From Bryoerythrophyllum caledonicum (taxonomy: Eukaryota > Streptophyta > Bryopsida > Pottiales > Pottiaceae), in the NCBI GenBank assembly GCA_963971425.1, contig OZ020525.1, positions 9,655,560 through 9,719,559 of the forward strand: a DNA stretch of 64,000 nt, read 5' to 3'. This document shows, piece by piece, positions 50,549 through 60,491 of the stretch. Numbering within the stretch: the first letter of the stretch is position 1; each line of letters starts with the position of its first letter. A model generated the notes under the pieces. That model was not told where the DNA came from, did not search any database, and saw only the letters and a program-made list of their open reading frames with translations. The position numbers and the translations under genes are program-made.

Positions 50549-52439
50549 TGTCCTAATGGAAATTCTTCCATCATGTACATACAAGTATTAGTCTTTATAT
50601 GTGTGGATTTTAATAAGTAAGGAGTTGGGATAAAAAGGTTTGGCCGTGGTGAGAACCACGGTTTGAGGATTTGGGCAAGTGTTAGCATGTAGGTGCTGCA
50701 CCGCTCTTGTCACTGCTCAGGGGGGTAGGTAGCGGGTTGACTGGTATTTTTCCTGCCTCACTAGCGAGCCAAGCCGTGGGCCGCTCAACCACTCGACGGG
50801 CTCGATCGGGTTCGAACCCGGACTGGCGGCGGCCACTGACCACGACATTTCCAGCCAACCAAGTCCACGACTTGGCGATCAGGTTGTGCGAATCAACACC
50901 TTTATACGTCCGTTCCATCAGCTACCTTACGATAAGTTTTTATTTATTTATTTTTTAGTTATTTTTTTTATTTTACTTATCTTGTTGGTTGGAAGGTCTA
51001 AATTTTTAGTCTTTCAATAAATAAAAGACTAGGGGATTTATGTGGTTGAAAGTGGAAAGGATAAGAAAGTAGCAAAGTACCTTGTGGGGTACTTTGGATA
51101 GGGTGACATGGGCTGGAGTGCCGACGTCCACTTGAGGTGAAAAAGTTGGGAAAGATATTCCTTAGTGGGTGTGTGTGTGTGTACGGGTGAGAGAGGAAGG
51201 GTTTGGAGCAGAACTTTGACTGTGTGTAACTCGTTGAGCTTGAACGATATGGAATTGAAAATTTGTGATCTTGTTCCTTGTTTTGAGAGCTTTCTATACT
51301 CGTTTTAAATTTTGAATTCGGAGTTGTAGAGAAAAAGTTATTGAGGTTTTAATTCTGTGAAAACCCGAGGCCATCCATTGAGAGGCAGAGGTTTCGAGGA
51401 GCCACAACTTTTTCTGTAGTTCTCAATTTGATTTGAGATTTGGAGGGTGTATGCGTCTCTATCTTAGCTTTCTAGAAAGATATCACAATTGAGATTTGGA
51501 GTTGTGAGCAAGAAGTTATAGAGATTTGAATGAATAGGGGTAGGCAGAACTTTGATTGTCCATAACTTTTGGACAGTAGTTTGGAATTGTTTGAGAATTG
51601 GAAGGTGCGTAAACCATGGTCATAGCTCTTCAAAAAGTTAATACAATTGAGATTTGGAGTTTTGAAGAAGAAGTTATGAGCGATTGAATATCTGGAGGGG
51701 CAGAACTTTGAACTCGTATATCTTTCGGACAGTAGTTTAGATTGACTTGAAATTTGGAGGAGTGTTAGTTGTCTGAATTAGCTTTCCAGAGAGCTATTAC
51801 ACTTAGTATTTGAAGTTTTGAGTCATCGGTGTCACTTGTTTGAAGGTTACAGCCTTGGTGAAACTTTTCCATTGTGTTTTTGAACACTTCTTTTGAGTTT
51901 CTTAGTGTTTTTGAACACTTGAAGACTTTGGAGTTGAAGGATGGAAGAATTGAAGACTTGAGGATTGAAGAGAAGAGAAGATGGGGACAAGTGTGTTGTG
52001 TCTTGTGGTCCGATTTCTTTTTTTGTGATTCCAAGCCAGTTTTGGAGGCTAGTTGTATTTCAATTCTGTTCTTGTAAACTTTGTTGCGGCGAAGTGGGGT
52101 TAATTGCCCACACGGTCGTGTTTATGTCGTTCCCACCGGTGAGGCACGTTTGCTGGTCACCGTGGGTTTGAATTTTAGGAGCCAATCTTTCGGACGGTTT
52201 CAGCTTGTGGTCTGGCCGTCCCGTTTTACCCGTCCGAGGCCGTGGTTTCTTATCACCCACCTTTACCCTTAACCCTTTATAACCACCACAGGATAGGCCA
52301 ACGGGGAGGAGTTTGAAGACTGAAGACTGAAGACTGAAGACCGAAGACCACAAGATTTGACAGAACTCCGTAGCAGACTATACGAAGTCGCAGCCAGATA
52401 CCTCGCGTATTCTCAAAGCGCTCCCCTCTCTACACGACA
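50549..52439 (+). repeat. LTR 5
   Basis: It is the 3' LTR of unit 4 and the 5' LTR of unit 5. The base after the GT microsatellite is A at 51183, where LTRs 1-4 have G. Only LTR 6 shares this. Confidence 0.93.
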
Positions 52440-52488
52440 TTTGGTGCTTCCACTGAGAGAATTTTGAGGCGACTTGCGTGGTTTTGCT

Positions 52489-54936
52489 ATGGGAGACGCT
52501 GATGGGACCGCTGGTGTTGGAGGAAGAGGCACCGGTGGAGTCCAAATGCCTATGGAGGACATTTTAGGGGCGTTGGCCCTATTCATGGAACCACATAGAG
52601 CAAATCAAGGTGGGCAAGGTGCCACTAAGGCTCTTAAAGCTGTTGTTTCCAAGATTGGAAGGTTCGATGGCAAGAACATCTCTAAGTTCTTGCGAACCTA
52701 CGTGTGTGAGATGGAAGTGCATCAGGTTGATGACAATCAAATGATGCACATCTTTGGTATGGCCGTTGTACCTGACATTCGCGACCGGGTGCAAGAGATC
52801 CGCGAGATGGTCATCTCATGGCCAAACTTTGCTGAGCGGCTCCGAGATGAATACTTTGATGAAGACTCTGAGAGAATGACAAAGAGGTCATTTCTTGAAT
52901 GGGTGGAGCAACGGCCTGGGAATTCGATGGGTCCCAACGAGCTGTTGAGAGACTTTGAGAAGAAGTTCAGTCAACTACCCATGGCAGAGAGGCGCCTTTT
53001 GGATTCTAGGAAGGCAGAACTTTTTCTCCAAGCAACAGATGCTGCACTTGAAGACAAGCTGCTTCTACTCCTTGGAGATCGTACGACAGAAGGGGGCTTT
53101 ACTAATGATTGGAGGAGGGTTGAAGAAACGGTGATTCTCTTGGCCAAACAACGGCGTGTGAGGTCAAGAGGCGTTGAAGTGGAGCCTATTCAGACTCCGA
53201 AGTCTCTTAAGGTGTCTTTTGCCCCAACACCTTCGACAACTTCGGGACCTACTTTGAAAACCACTAAGACCACCGAAGGAAATGCCCTCGAAGAACTTAT
53301 TAAGGGTTTTCGAGAGCTAAGGGTGGAATTTACTGAGTTGAAGAAGGCTAGGGGAGCTTCTTCTTCCCAACCATCCGATGGTGCGAGGAAATATTCAAGG
53401 AGGTGTGTTTGGTGTGATGAGGAGACTGAGCACAATCTCAGAGGCTGTGAATCGTATGAAGAGGCACTCAAGAATGTTCATGTCTACTACAAAGATGGGA
53501 AGATTCACGATGCCTCAACAAACTCTCCATTGGGGACCAATTTTGGAAGAGGTGGAATGAGGAAGCTCATGGAAGAGAAGATGGCAAGATCCAGCTACGT
53601 ACAAGTGCACGAAGCTGATACTTACCACGTTCAAGTCGAGCACCATTCAGATAAAGCTTTATCTGTTCAAACTCAAATATTAATGAAGAGAGGAGCTCAA
53701 GCCATCAGAAATGCAACTGGATGGGAAGATCCAATTGATGCAAATAGCATCAGGGCATTTATGTATGAAGAAAAGGACAATGATGAGCTCCGCGAGGCCT
53801 CCGTTGAAGAAAAACGTGTAAGACTTGATGCTGACGATGGTGTTGAGCCAGAAGCAAAGAGAAGATCTCCAGTGCAGAATGAGCCTGCAAAGGAGATGAG
53901 AAAGAGGGTTCCTACACGTTCAAAGCCGACGGACCCTAGTACTGTGCGCCCTAGTGATGCACCGTTACCAAAGGAATGGTGGGAGAAGAATAAAGAGAAA
54001 GAGAAGAATGGGCCAAGCAGACATTCCAGTGATAGCAAAAGAGGAGAAGAAAAAGGAGACTCTACCAAGGTGAAGGGAAAAATGCCTGCTTACAAGCTCC
54101 AGTCAGACATTGAGACCTCTATTGATCTGAAAGGGGTATTGGAGGAAAGGATCTTGGATGCCAAGATCGAATTTACATTGAGAGAAGCACTTGGCATAGC
54201 CAAGAAAGATTTCCATGAGTTAATCATTGACATCATCAAGAGGAAGAGGCAGATGACAGCTGAGGCTGTGATGGTCAGAGCTTTAGATACTCACATGACC
54301 GAAGATGAAGAGACAGAGATTGGTGAGGTATTTGCTATGATGGATGAGCCAATAGGTCAAGAAGAAGAAGTTTCCAAGGAGGAAGCACGAACCTTTCAAT
54401 TCTCTTATGATCTTCCCAACATGAAAGAAAATGAAGAGAAGATTGAGTTCGATCTACCATTTTGGGCTAGGGCCACTACTGAAACGAAGATAAAGCTCGG
54501 AGGGATCGATGACCACGTTTTAGCCCTTGTTGATCATGGTTCAGAGATTAACATAATATCTCGAAATGTCTATGAGAAGGGCAAATGGCCAATCGACACG
54601 GATCATGGTTGGGTCATGAGAGCAGCTAATAGTGGACGGACTCGGTTGCATGGTGCTTGCCCTGCAGTACTCACGAAGATTGGAGATGTAGAGGTTGAAC
54701 AAAATTTCTTTGTTCAAAATGTTAGCGCCTATCCGATAATTTTGGGCCAACCATTTATCACTGCTTCACGAATGGAGACCAAGGTGTTGGATGACGGATC
54801 TCATTATGCCCGTATCCGAAGTGTTGATGGAAAGAGGTCAGTGCAGTTCTTAACGGTGAGACCTGACAATGAGAGGCATCGACTTCAACTCAGAGAAATC
54901 CCTCTACCAACTTCTTCGAACTTCTCGGATTTCTAG
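52489..54936 (+). CDS. gag: gag-protease polyprotein, unit 5 (intact, 815 aa)
   Basis: Full-length frame. It has Pro35 like units 3 and 4 but Ala390 like units 1, 2 and 6, and Ile416. This recombinant-looking combination places it between the unit 3-4 and unit 6 types. Confidence 0.92.
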   Translation: MGDADGTAGVGGRGTGGVQMPMEDILGALALFMEPHRANQGGQGATKALKAVVSKIGRFDGKNISKFLRTYVCEMEVHQVDDNQMMHIFGMAVVPDIRDRVQEIREMVISWPNFAERLRDEYFDEDSERMTKRSFLEWVEQRPGNSMGPNELLRDFEKKFSQLPMAERRLLDSRKAELFLQATDAALEDKLLLLLGDRTTEGGFTNDWRRVEETVILLAKQRRVRSRGVEVEPIQTPKSLKVSFAPTPSTTSGPTLKTTKTTEGNALEELIKGFRELRVEFTELKKARGASSSQPSDGARKYSRRCVWCDEETEHNLRGCESYEEALKNVHVYYKDGKIHDASTNSPLGTNFGRGGMRKLMEEKMARSSYVQVHEADTYHVQVEHHSDKALSVQTQILMKRGAQAIRNATGWEDPIDANSIRAFMYEEKDNDELREASVEEKRVRLDADDGVEPEAKRRSPVQNEPAKEMRKRVPTRSKPTDPSTVRPSDAPLPKEWWEKNKEKEKNGPSRHSSDSKRGEEKGDSTKVKGKMPAYKLQSDIETSIDLKGVLEERILDAKIEFTLREALGIAKKDFHELIIDIIKRKRQMTAEAVMVRALDTHMTEDEETEIGEVFAMMDEPIGQEEEVSKEEARTFQFSYDLPNMKENEEKIEFDLPFWARATTETKIKLGGIDDHVLALVDHGSEINIISRNVYEKGKWPIDTDHGWVMRAANSGRTRLHGACPAVLTKIGDVEVEQNFFVQNVSAYPIILGQPFITASRMETKVLDDGSHYARIRSVDGKRSVQFLTVRPDNERHRLQLREIPLPTSSNFSDF

Positions 54937-54950
54937 AGGGCACACGTGGG

Positions 54951-56081
54951 ATGTGGGGATCCACGGGTGCTAAGGGAACTAAGACTGGTAGATTCCCCAA
55001 TGTACATACTAGTGTTAAGTGTGGATTTTTAAGTGTGACAAAATGTGGCTTTGAAAGATTTACGGGTGTCAAAGACTTGGACCCTGTATGTAGAAAGCTT
55101 GTGAAAAAGATGGAGAAAAATCTTAAAAAGATGAATGTTGTAGAGGTAGATGAAAGCATTTCTGGTATTTACGAAGAAAATGGAATGCCAGATGATATCT
55201 TACAGACTTTGCAAGATCTAGAGGCAGATAAGGATGAAGAGAAGATTACACATTGCATTGTCAATGTCCATACAAGTTCAATGTATCATGAGATTTCAAC
55301 AGCAATAACAAAGCTGTGTGACTTCAAAATTGATGGACAGAGACCGGAGGCTGCAGTTTATACAAAATATAAAACTGTGGCCAAGAAAGTGAAGCCAGTG
55401 GCTACTCAGCTACCATCTGATACTGATGATCATATCAAACAAGCTGAGAAAGAGCCAAGTTTGAGAGAAGCAAGAAGGATTGGACACAAGTTTACCAAAG
55501 AGACGTTGGCAAACTTGAAGATTGGAGGAGATGATTTCTTGACTGAGCCGGAGAAGAAGAAATTTCAGGACATGCTTTCCATGCATGGAAAAGCCTTTGC
55601 TTCTTCGCCAGATGAGATTGGGTGCGTTCAACCAAGTATTGTGGCACCAATGGTTATTTTTACAGTACCACATATACCATGGGATTTGAAGCCAATTCCA
55701 GTTCCTCGAGCTCTACTACCAAAGCTTGTGGAGCTGCTTAAGGAAAAGACACGCATGGGCATACTTGAGCCTTCGATGGCTCCATATTCCAACCGATGGT
55801 TCACAGTGCCAAAGAAATCGGGAGCATTGAGGTTCATTCAAGATATGCAGCCAGCAAATGGAGTGACAATCAGAAACAAAGGCTCAGGGCCTAATGTTGA
55901 TGAAGTAGCTGAAGCATTTGCGGGGCATGCAATTTATTCCATTGGAGATCTATACTCTGGTTATGATCAATTTCAACTCGCTGCTGAGAGCAGAGATTTA
56001 ACAACCATGAAGACTCCACTTGGATTAGTGCGCATGTGTACATTGCCTCAAGGTGCTACCAACTCGGTGGCACATATGTAG
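54951..56081 (+). CDS. pol N-terminal ORF, unit 5 (ends at the shared RT amber)
   Basis: 376 aa with Ala187, identical in translation to unit 4. The amber is at 56079-56081. Confidence 0.87.
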   Translation: MWGSTGAKGTKTGRFPNVHTSVKCGFLSVTKCGFERFTGVKDLDPVCRKLVKKMEKNLKKMNVVEVDESISGIYEENGMPDDILQTLQDLEADKDEEKITHCIVNVHTSSMYHEISTAITKLCDFKIDGQRPEAAVYTKYKTVAKKVKPVATQLPSDTDDHIKQAEKEPSLREARRIGHKFTKETLANLKIGGDDFLTEPEKKKFQDMLSMHGKAFASSPDEIGCVQPSIVAPMVIFTVPHIPWDLKPIPVPRALLPKLVELLKEKTRMGILEPSMAPYSNRWFTVPKKSGALRFIQDMQPANGVTIRNKGSGPNVDEVAEAFAGHAIYSIGDLYSGYDQFQLAAESRDLTTMKTPLGLVRMCTLPQGATNSVAHM

Positions 56082-56087
56082 AGCGCC

Positions 56088-58508
56088 ATGAATCAAATCC
56101 TAAGAGATTTTGTGCCTGAGAAAACCATACCATTCGTGGATGACATTCCCATGAAGGGGTGCGAGGAGAAAGAAAGAGACTTAACCATTCAAGATGATGG
56201 TTGCAGAGCCTTTGTGAGTAATCATATTGAAGATGTGGCCAAAATCTTGAGCAAATTGGAGGAGGTCAATTTGACTCTTTCCATTGAGAAGTCCAAGTTT
56301 GGGGTTGATGAGATTTTGGTGGTTGGACACTTGTGTGGTTCTTATGGAAGAAAGCCTAATCCTGAGAAGGTGGATGCTATTGGGAGAATGAAGGCCTGTA
56401 GCAATGTCACTGAAGTAAGGAGGTTTTTAGGAGCCTGTGTCTTCTACCAAATTTGGATCCCTCATTTTGCTCATATATCAGAACCTCTTTACAAGCTATT
56501 GCGCAAGAGGAACAAATTTGTTTGGCAATGTGAGCAAGACAAAGCTATGATAGAGCTGAAGAGAATCCTGGAGTCACCATCGGTTCTTAAACAAGTGAGT
56601 TATACTTGTGGAAGACCGGTGATTGTAACTGTTGATACAAGTCCAATAGCTATTGGATGGGCTGTTGGACAAGATGATGAAGAAGGGAAAAGATTTGCTA
56701 TCCGATTTGGAGCAAGGATCTTGACAGAGCGACAAAGGGCTTATCCACAAGTAAAAAGAGAACTCTGGGGTGCCCTTACAACTTTAAAAGCAGACAGGAA
56801 CTACTTGATTGATGCGGAGGTAGTTTTAGAAACTGACTGCTTGCCTTTGCTGGGGATGATAACAAATTGTTCTTCACCAGACATTGCAATGCTACGCTGG
56901 ATAGCCTACATCAAGTCTTTGAATCCTGTTCTAGTTCACATTGAAGGCAAAAAGAATTCAGTTGCCGATATGTTGTCTAGAGCAAGGTATTTCAAAGAAG
57001 AGGAGATGATGGCTCACGAACATGGTGAAGAATTGTTACACGGAGGCTATGAGATGAACATAGATGGTGAAAGCACGTCCACTAGAGTATTGCCTTTCAA
57101 GGATGAGCTGTACGAAGGAAAGCTGAGAGATATTGGGCTCTATTTGAGCACAATGGAACGGCAAAGAAGTTGGATGGATAAGACATTCAAAGACATCAGA
57201 CATCAGTCTTATGGATATCTGCTGAAAGATGGATTTCTATGGAAGAGGGCAAAAAGAGCTGGTGATGTGCCTTTAAGAGTGGTGGGAGACTCTGGAACCA
57301 AGACCCAAGTCCTACAAGAGCTTCATGATACACTCTGGGCCGGTCACAGAGGAGTGTGGGCCACTTATACAAAAATCAAGGAGAGATATTGGTGGAAGGG
57401 GCTGTACAAAGATGTTGAGGAGTTTGTAGCTTCTTGTGTAGTATGCCAATTACAATCCAAGGTGCGACACAGAGACGAATTGCATCCAACTTATCCCATT
57501 GCAATCCATTTTCAATGGATGATCGATTTGGTTGCTATGCCAAGTGCAATGTGGGGAATGAAGTACCTTGTTTTGGCCCGAGAAGAACTCTCAAACTTTG
57601 TTGAGGGAAGAGCATTGAGGACCAAGGCCACGGAGAATGTATGCCGATTTATACTTGAAGATATTTTTAGTCGGTATGGGAGTATTGGCCGAATGAGAGC
57701 TGACAGAGGAGAGTTGAATGCTACGGAAGCCAAAGAATTTTTCAAGCAATATGGTGCGCAGTTGAAACTGACAACTGCTTACAATCCTGAGGCAAACGGC
57801 AAGATCGAGAGGGGACATCCTCCAATCATTCATGCTCTAGTCAAAGCTTGCAAAGGGAAGCCTAGTTTATGGCCAAAATTGCTACCGTTTGCACTATGGG
57901 CTGATAGAACAACACATAGTACGGTTACCGGTTACATGCCTGTAGAACTTATGTATGGGCAGAAACCTATCATGCCGGTGGAGAACGATATTCCCACATG
58001 GGTGTTTCTTTCATGGGAAGATGGCATCAGTAGGGAAAGACTGTTGGAACTTCGTATTCAGCAGTTGGCAAGATTGCCTGAGGACCTTGAGATAGCCTTG
58101 GAGAAGATGAAAACTGCTAGATTGGGCAACAAAGAACGCTTTGACAAAACACATCGATTGAGGAGAAAACAGATCAGAGAGGGTGATTGGGTCCTTGTAT
58201 TTGATAGTACATTGGAGCATCAACACAGCACGGTACGGAAATTTGCAAAGAGATGGATTGGACCCTATGTAGTGATTAAAGTGCACCTCAATGGCACTTA
58301 TTCACTTCGAGAGTTAGATGGAGTTCCTCTTCGTGTACCAGTGGCTAAGAAACGAATCAAAGTCTTTCGAAGGAGTGACAGGTTTCATCTTGAAGACTTA
58401 GAGGACATTCTCGATCCACAACAATTTGATGACACTGATCAAGCTGAAGATGAAGATGAAGATTTAGAAGATGCAGTTCGGGACAACCAAGATAGTGAGG
58501 ATGACTAA
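56088..58508 (+). CDS. pol C-terminal ORF, unit 5: RT palm, RNase H, integrase
   Basis: 806 aa, identical in translation to units 1-3 (Val728). This is the last complete pol in the window. Confidence 0.9.
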   Translation: MNQILRDFVPEKTIPFVDDIPMKGCEEKERDLTIQDDGCRAFVSNHIEDVAKILSKLEEVNLTLSIEKSKFGVDEILVVGHLCGSYGRKPNPEKVDAIGRMKACSNVTEVRRFLGACVFYQIWIPHFAHISEPLYKLLRKRNKFVWQCEQDKAMIELKRILESPSVLKQVSYTCGRPVIVTVDTSPIAIGWAVGQDDEEGKRFAIRFGARILTERQRAYPQVKRELWGALTTLKADRNYLIDAEVVLETDCLPLLGMITNCSSPDIAMLRWIAYIKSLNPVLVHIEGKKNSVADMLSRARYFKEEEMMAHEHGEELLHGGYEMNIDGESTSTRVLPFKDELYEGKLRDIGLYLSTMERQRSWMDKTFKDIRHQSYGYLLKDGFLWKRAKRAGDVPLRVVGDSGTKTQVLQELHDTLWAGHRGVWATYTKIKERYWWKGLYKDVEEFVASCVVCQLQSKVRHRDELHPTYPIAIHFQWMIDLVAMPSAMWGMKYLVLAREELSNFVEGRALRTKATENVCRFILEDIFSRYGSIGRMRADRGELNATEAKEFFKQYGAQLKLTTAYNPEANGKIERGHPPIIHALVKACKGKPSLWPKLLPFALWADRTTHSTVTGYMPVELMYGQKPIMPVENDIPTWVFLSWEDGISRERLLELRIQQLARLPEDLEIALEKMKTARLGNKERFDKTHRLRRKQIREGDWVLVFDSTLEHQHSTVRKFAKRWIGPYVVIKVHLNGTYSLRELDGVPLRVPVAKKRIKVFRRSDRFHLEDLEDILDPQQFDDTDQAEDEDEDLEDAVRDNQDSEDD

Positions 58509-58551
58509 GTTTGGCACATACCAGAGGATGTGCAGGTTTAGAGAGGGTGAA

Positions 58552-60442
58552 TGTCCTAATGGAAATTCTTCCATCATGTACATACAAGTATTAGTCTTTA
58601 TATGTGTGGATTTTAATAAGTAAGGAGTTGGGATAAAAAGGTTTGGCCGTGGTGAGAACCACGGTTTGAGGATTTGGGCAAGTGTTAGCATGTAGGTGCT
58701 GCACCGCTCTTGTCACTGCTCAGGGGGGTAGGTAGCGGGTTGACTGGTATTTTTCCTGCCTCACTAGCGAGCCAAGCCGTGGGCCGCTCAACCACTCGAC
58801 GGGCTCGATCGGGTTCGAACCCGGACTGGCGGCGGCCACTGACCACGACATTTCCAGCCAACCAAGTCCACGACTTGGCGATCAGGTTGTGCGAATCAAC
58901 ACCTTTATACGTCCGTTCCATCAGCTACCTTACGATAAGTTTTTATTTATTTATTTTTTAGTTATTTTTTTTATTTTACTTATCTTGTTGGTTGGAAGGT
59001 CTAAATTTTTAGTCTTTCAATAAATAAAAGACTAGGGGATTTATGTGGTTGAAAGTGGAAAGGATAAGAAAGTAGCAAAGTACCTTGTGGGGTACTTTGG
59101 ATAGGGTGACATGGGCTGGAGTGCCGACGTCCACTTGAGGTGAAAAAGTTGGGAAAGATATTCCTTAGTGGGTGTGTGTGTGTGTACGGGTGAGAGAGGA
59201 AGGGTTTGGAGCAGAACTTTGACTGTGTGTAACTCGTTGAGCTTGAACGATATGGAATTGAAAATTTGTGATCTTGTTCCTTGTTTTGAGAGCTTTCTAT
59301 ACTCGTTTTAAATTTTGAATTCGGAGTTGTAGAGAAAAAGTTATTGAGGTTTTAATTCTGTGAAAACCCGAGGCCATCCATTGAGAGGCAGAGGTTTCGA
59401 GGAGCCACAACTTTTTCTGTAGTTCTCAATTTGATTTGAGATTTGGAGGGTGTATGCGTCTCTATCTTAGCTTTCTAGAAAGATATCACAATTGAGATTT
59501 GGAGTTGTGAGCAAGAAGTTATAGAGATTTGAATGAATAGGGGTAGGCAGAACTTTGATTGTCCATAACTTTTGGACAGTAGTTTGGAATTGTTTGAGAA
59601 TTGGAAGGTGCGTAAACCATGGTCATAGCTCTTCAAAAAGTTAATACAATTGAGATTTGGAGTTTTGAAGAAGAAGTTATGAGCGATTGAATATCTGGAG
59701 GGGCAGAACTTTGAACTCGTATATCTTTCGGACAGTAGTTTAGATTGACTTGAAATTTGGAGGAGTGTTAGTTGTCTGAATTAGCTTTCCAGAGAGCTAT
59801 TACACTTAGTATTTGAAGTTTTGAGTCATCGGTGTCACTTGTTTGAAGGTTACAGCCTTGGTGAAACTTTTCCATTGTGTTTTTGAACACTTCTTTTGAG
59901 TTTCTTAGTGTTTTTGAACACTTGAAGACTTTGGAGTTGAAGGATGGAAGAATTGAAGACTTGAGGATTGAAGAGAAGAGAAGATGGGGACAAGTGTGTT
60001 GTGTCTTGTGGTCCGATTTCTTTTTTTGTGATTCCAAGCCAGTTTTGGAGGCTAGTTGTATTTCAATTCTGTTCTTGTAAACTTTGTTGCGGCGAAGTGG
60101 GGTTAATTGCCCACACGGTCGTGTTTATGTCGTTCCCACCGGTGAGGCACGTTTGCTGGTCACCGTGGGTTTGAATTTTAGGAGCCAATCTTTCGGACGG
60201 TTTCAGCTTGTGGTCTGGCCGTCCCGTTTTACCCGTCCGAGGCCGTGGTTTCTTATCACCCACCTTTACCCTTAACCCTTTATAACCACCACAGGATAGG
60301 CCAACGGGGAGGAGTTTGAAGACTGAAGACTGAAGACTGAAGACCGAAGACCACAAGATTTGACAGAACTCCGTAGCAGACTATACGAAGTCGCAGCCAG
60401 ATACCTCGCGTATTCTCAAAGCGCTCCCCTCTCTACACGACA
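58552..60442 (+). repeat. LTR 6
   Basis: It is the 3' LTR of unit 5 and the 5' LTR of unit 6. It carries A at 59186, shared with LTR 5, and no unique change that I found. The next LTR is predicted at 66555, outside the window. Confidence 0.93.
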
Positions 60443-60491
60443 TTTGGTGCTTCCACTGAGAGAATTTTGAGGCGACTTGCGTGGTTTTGCT

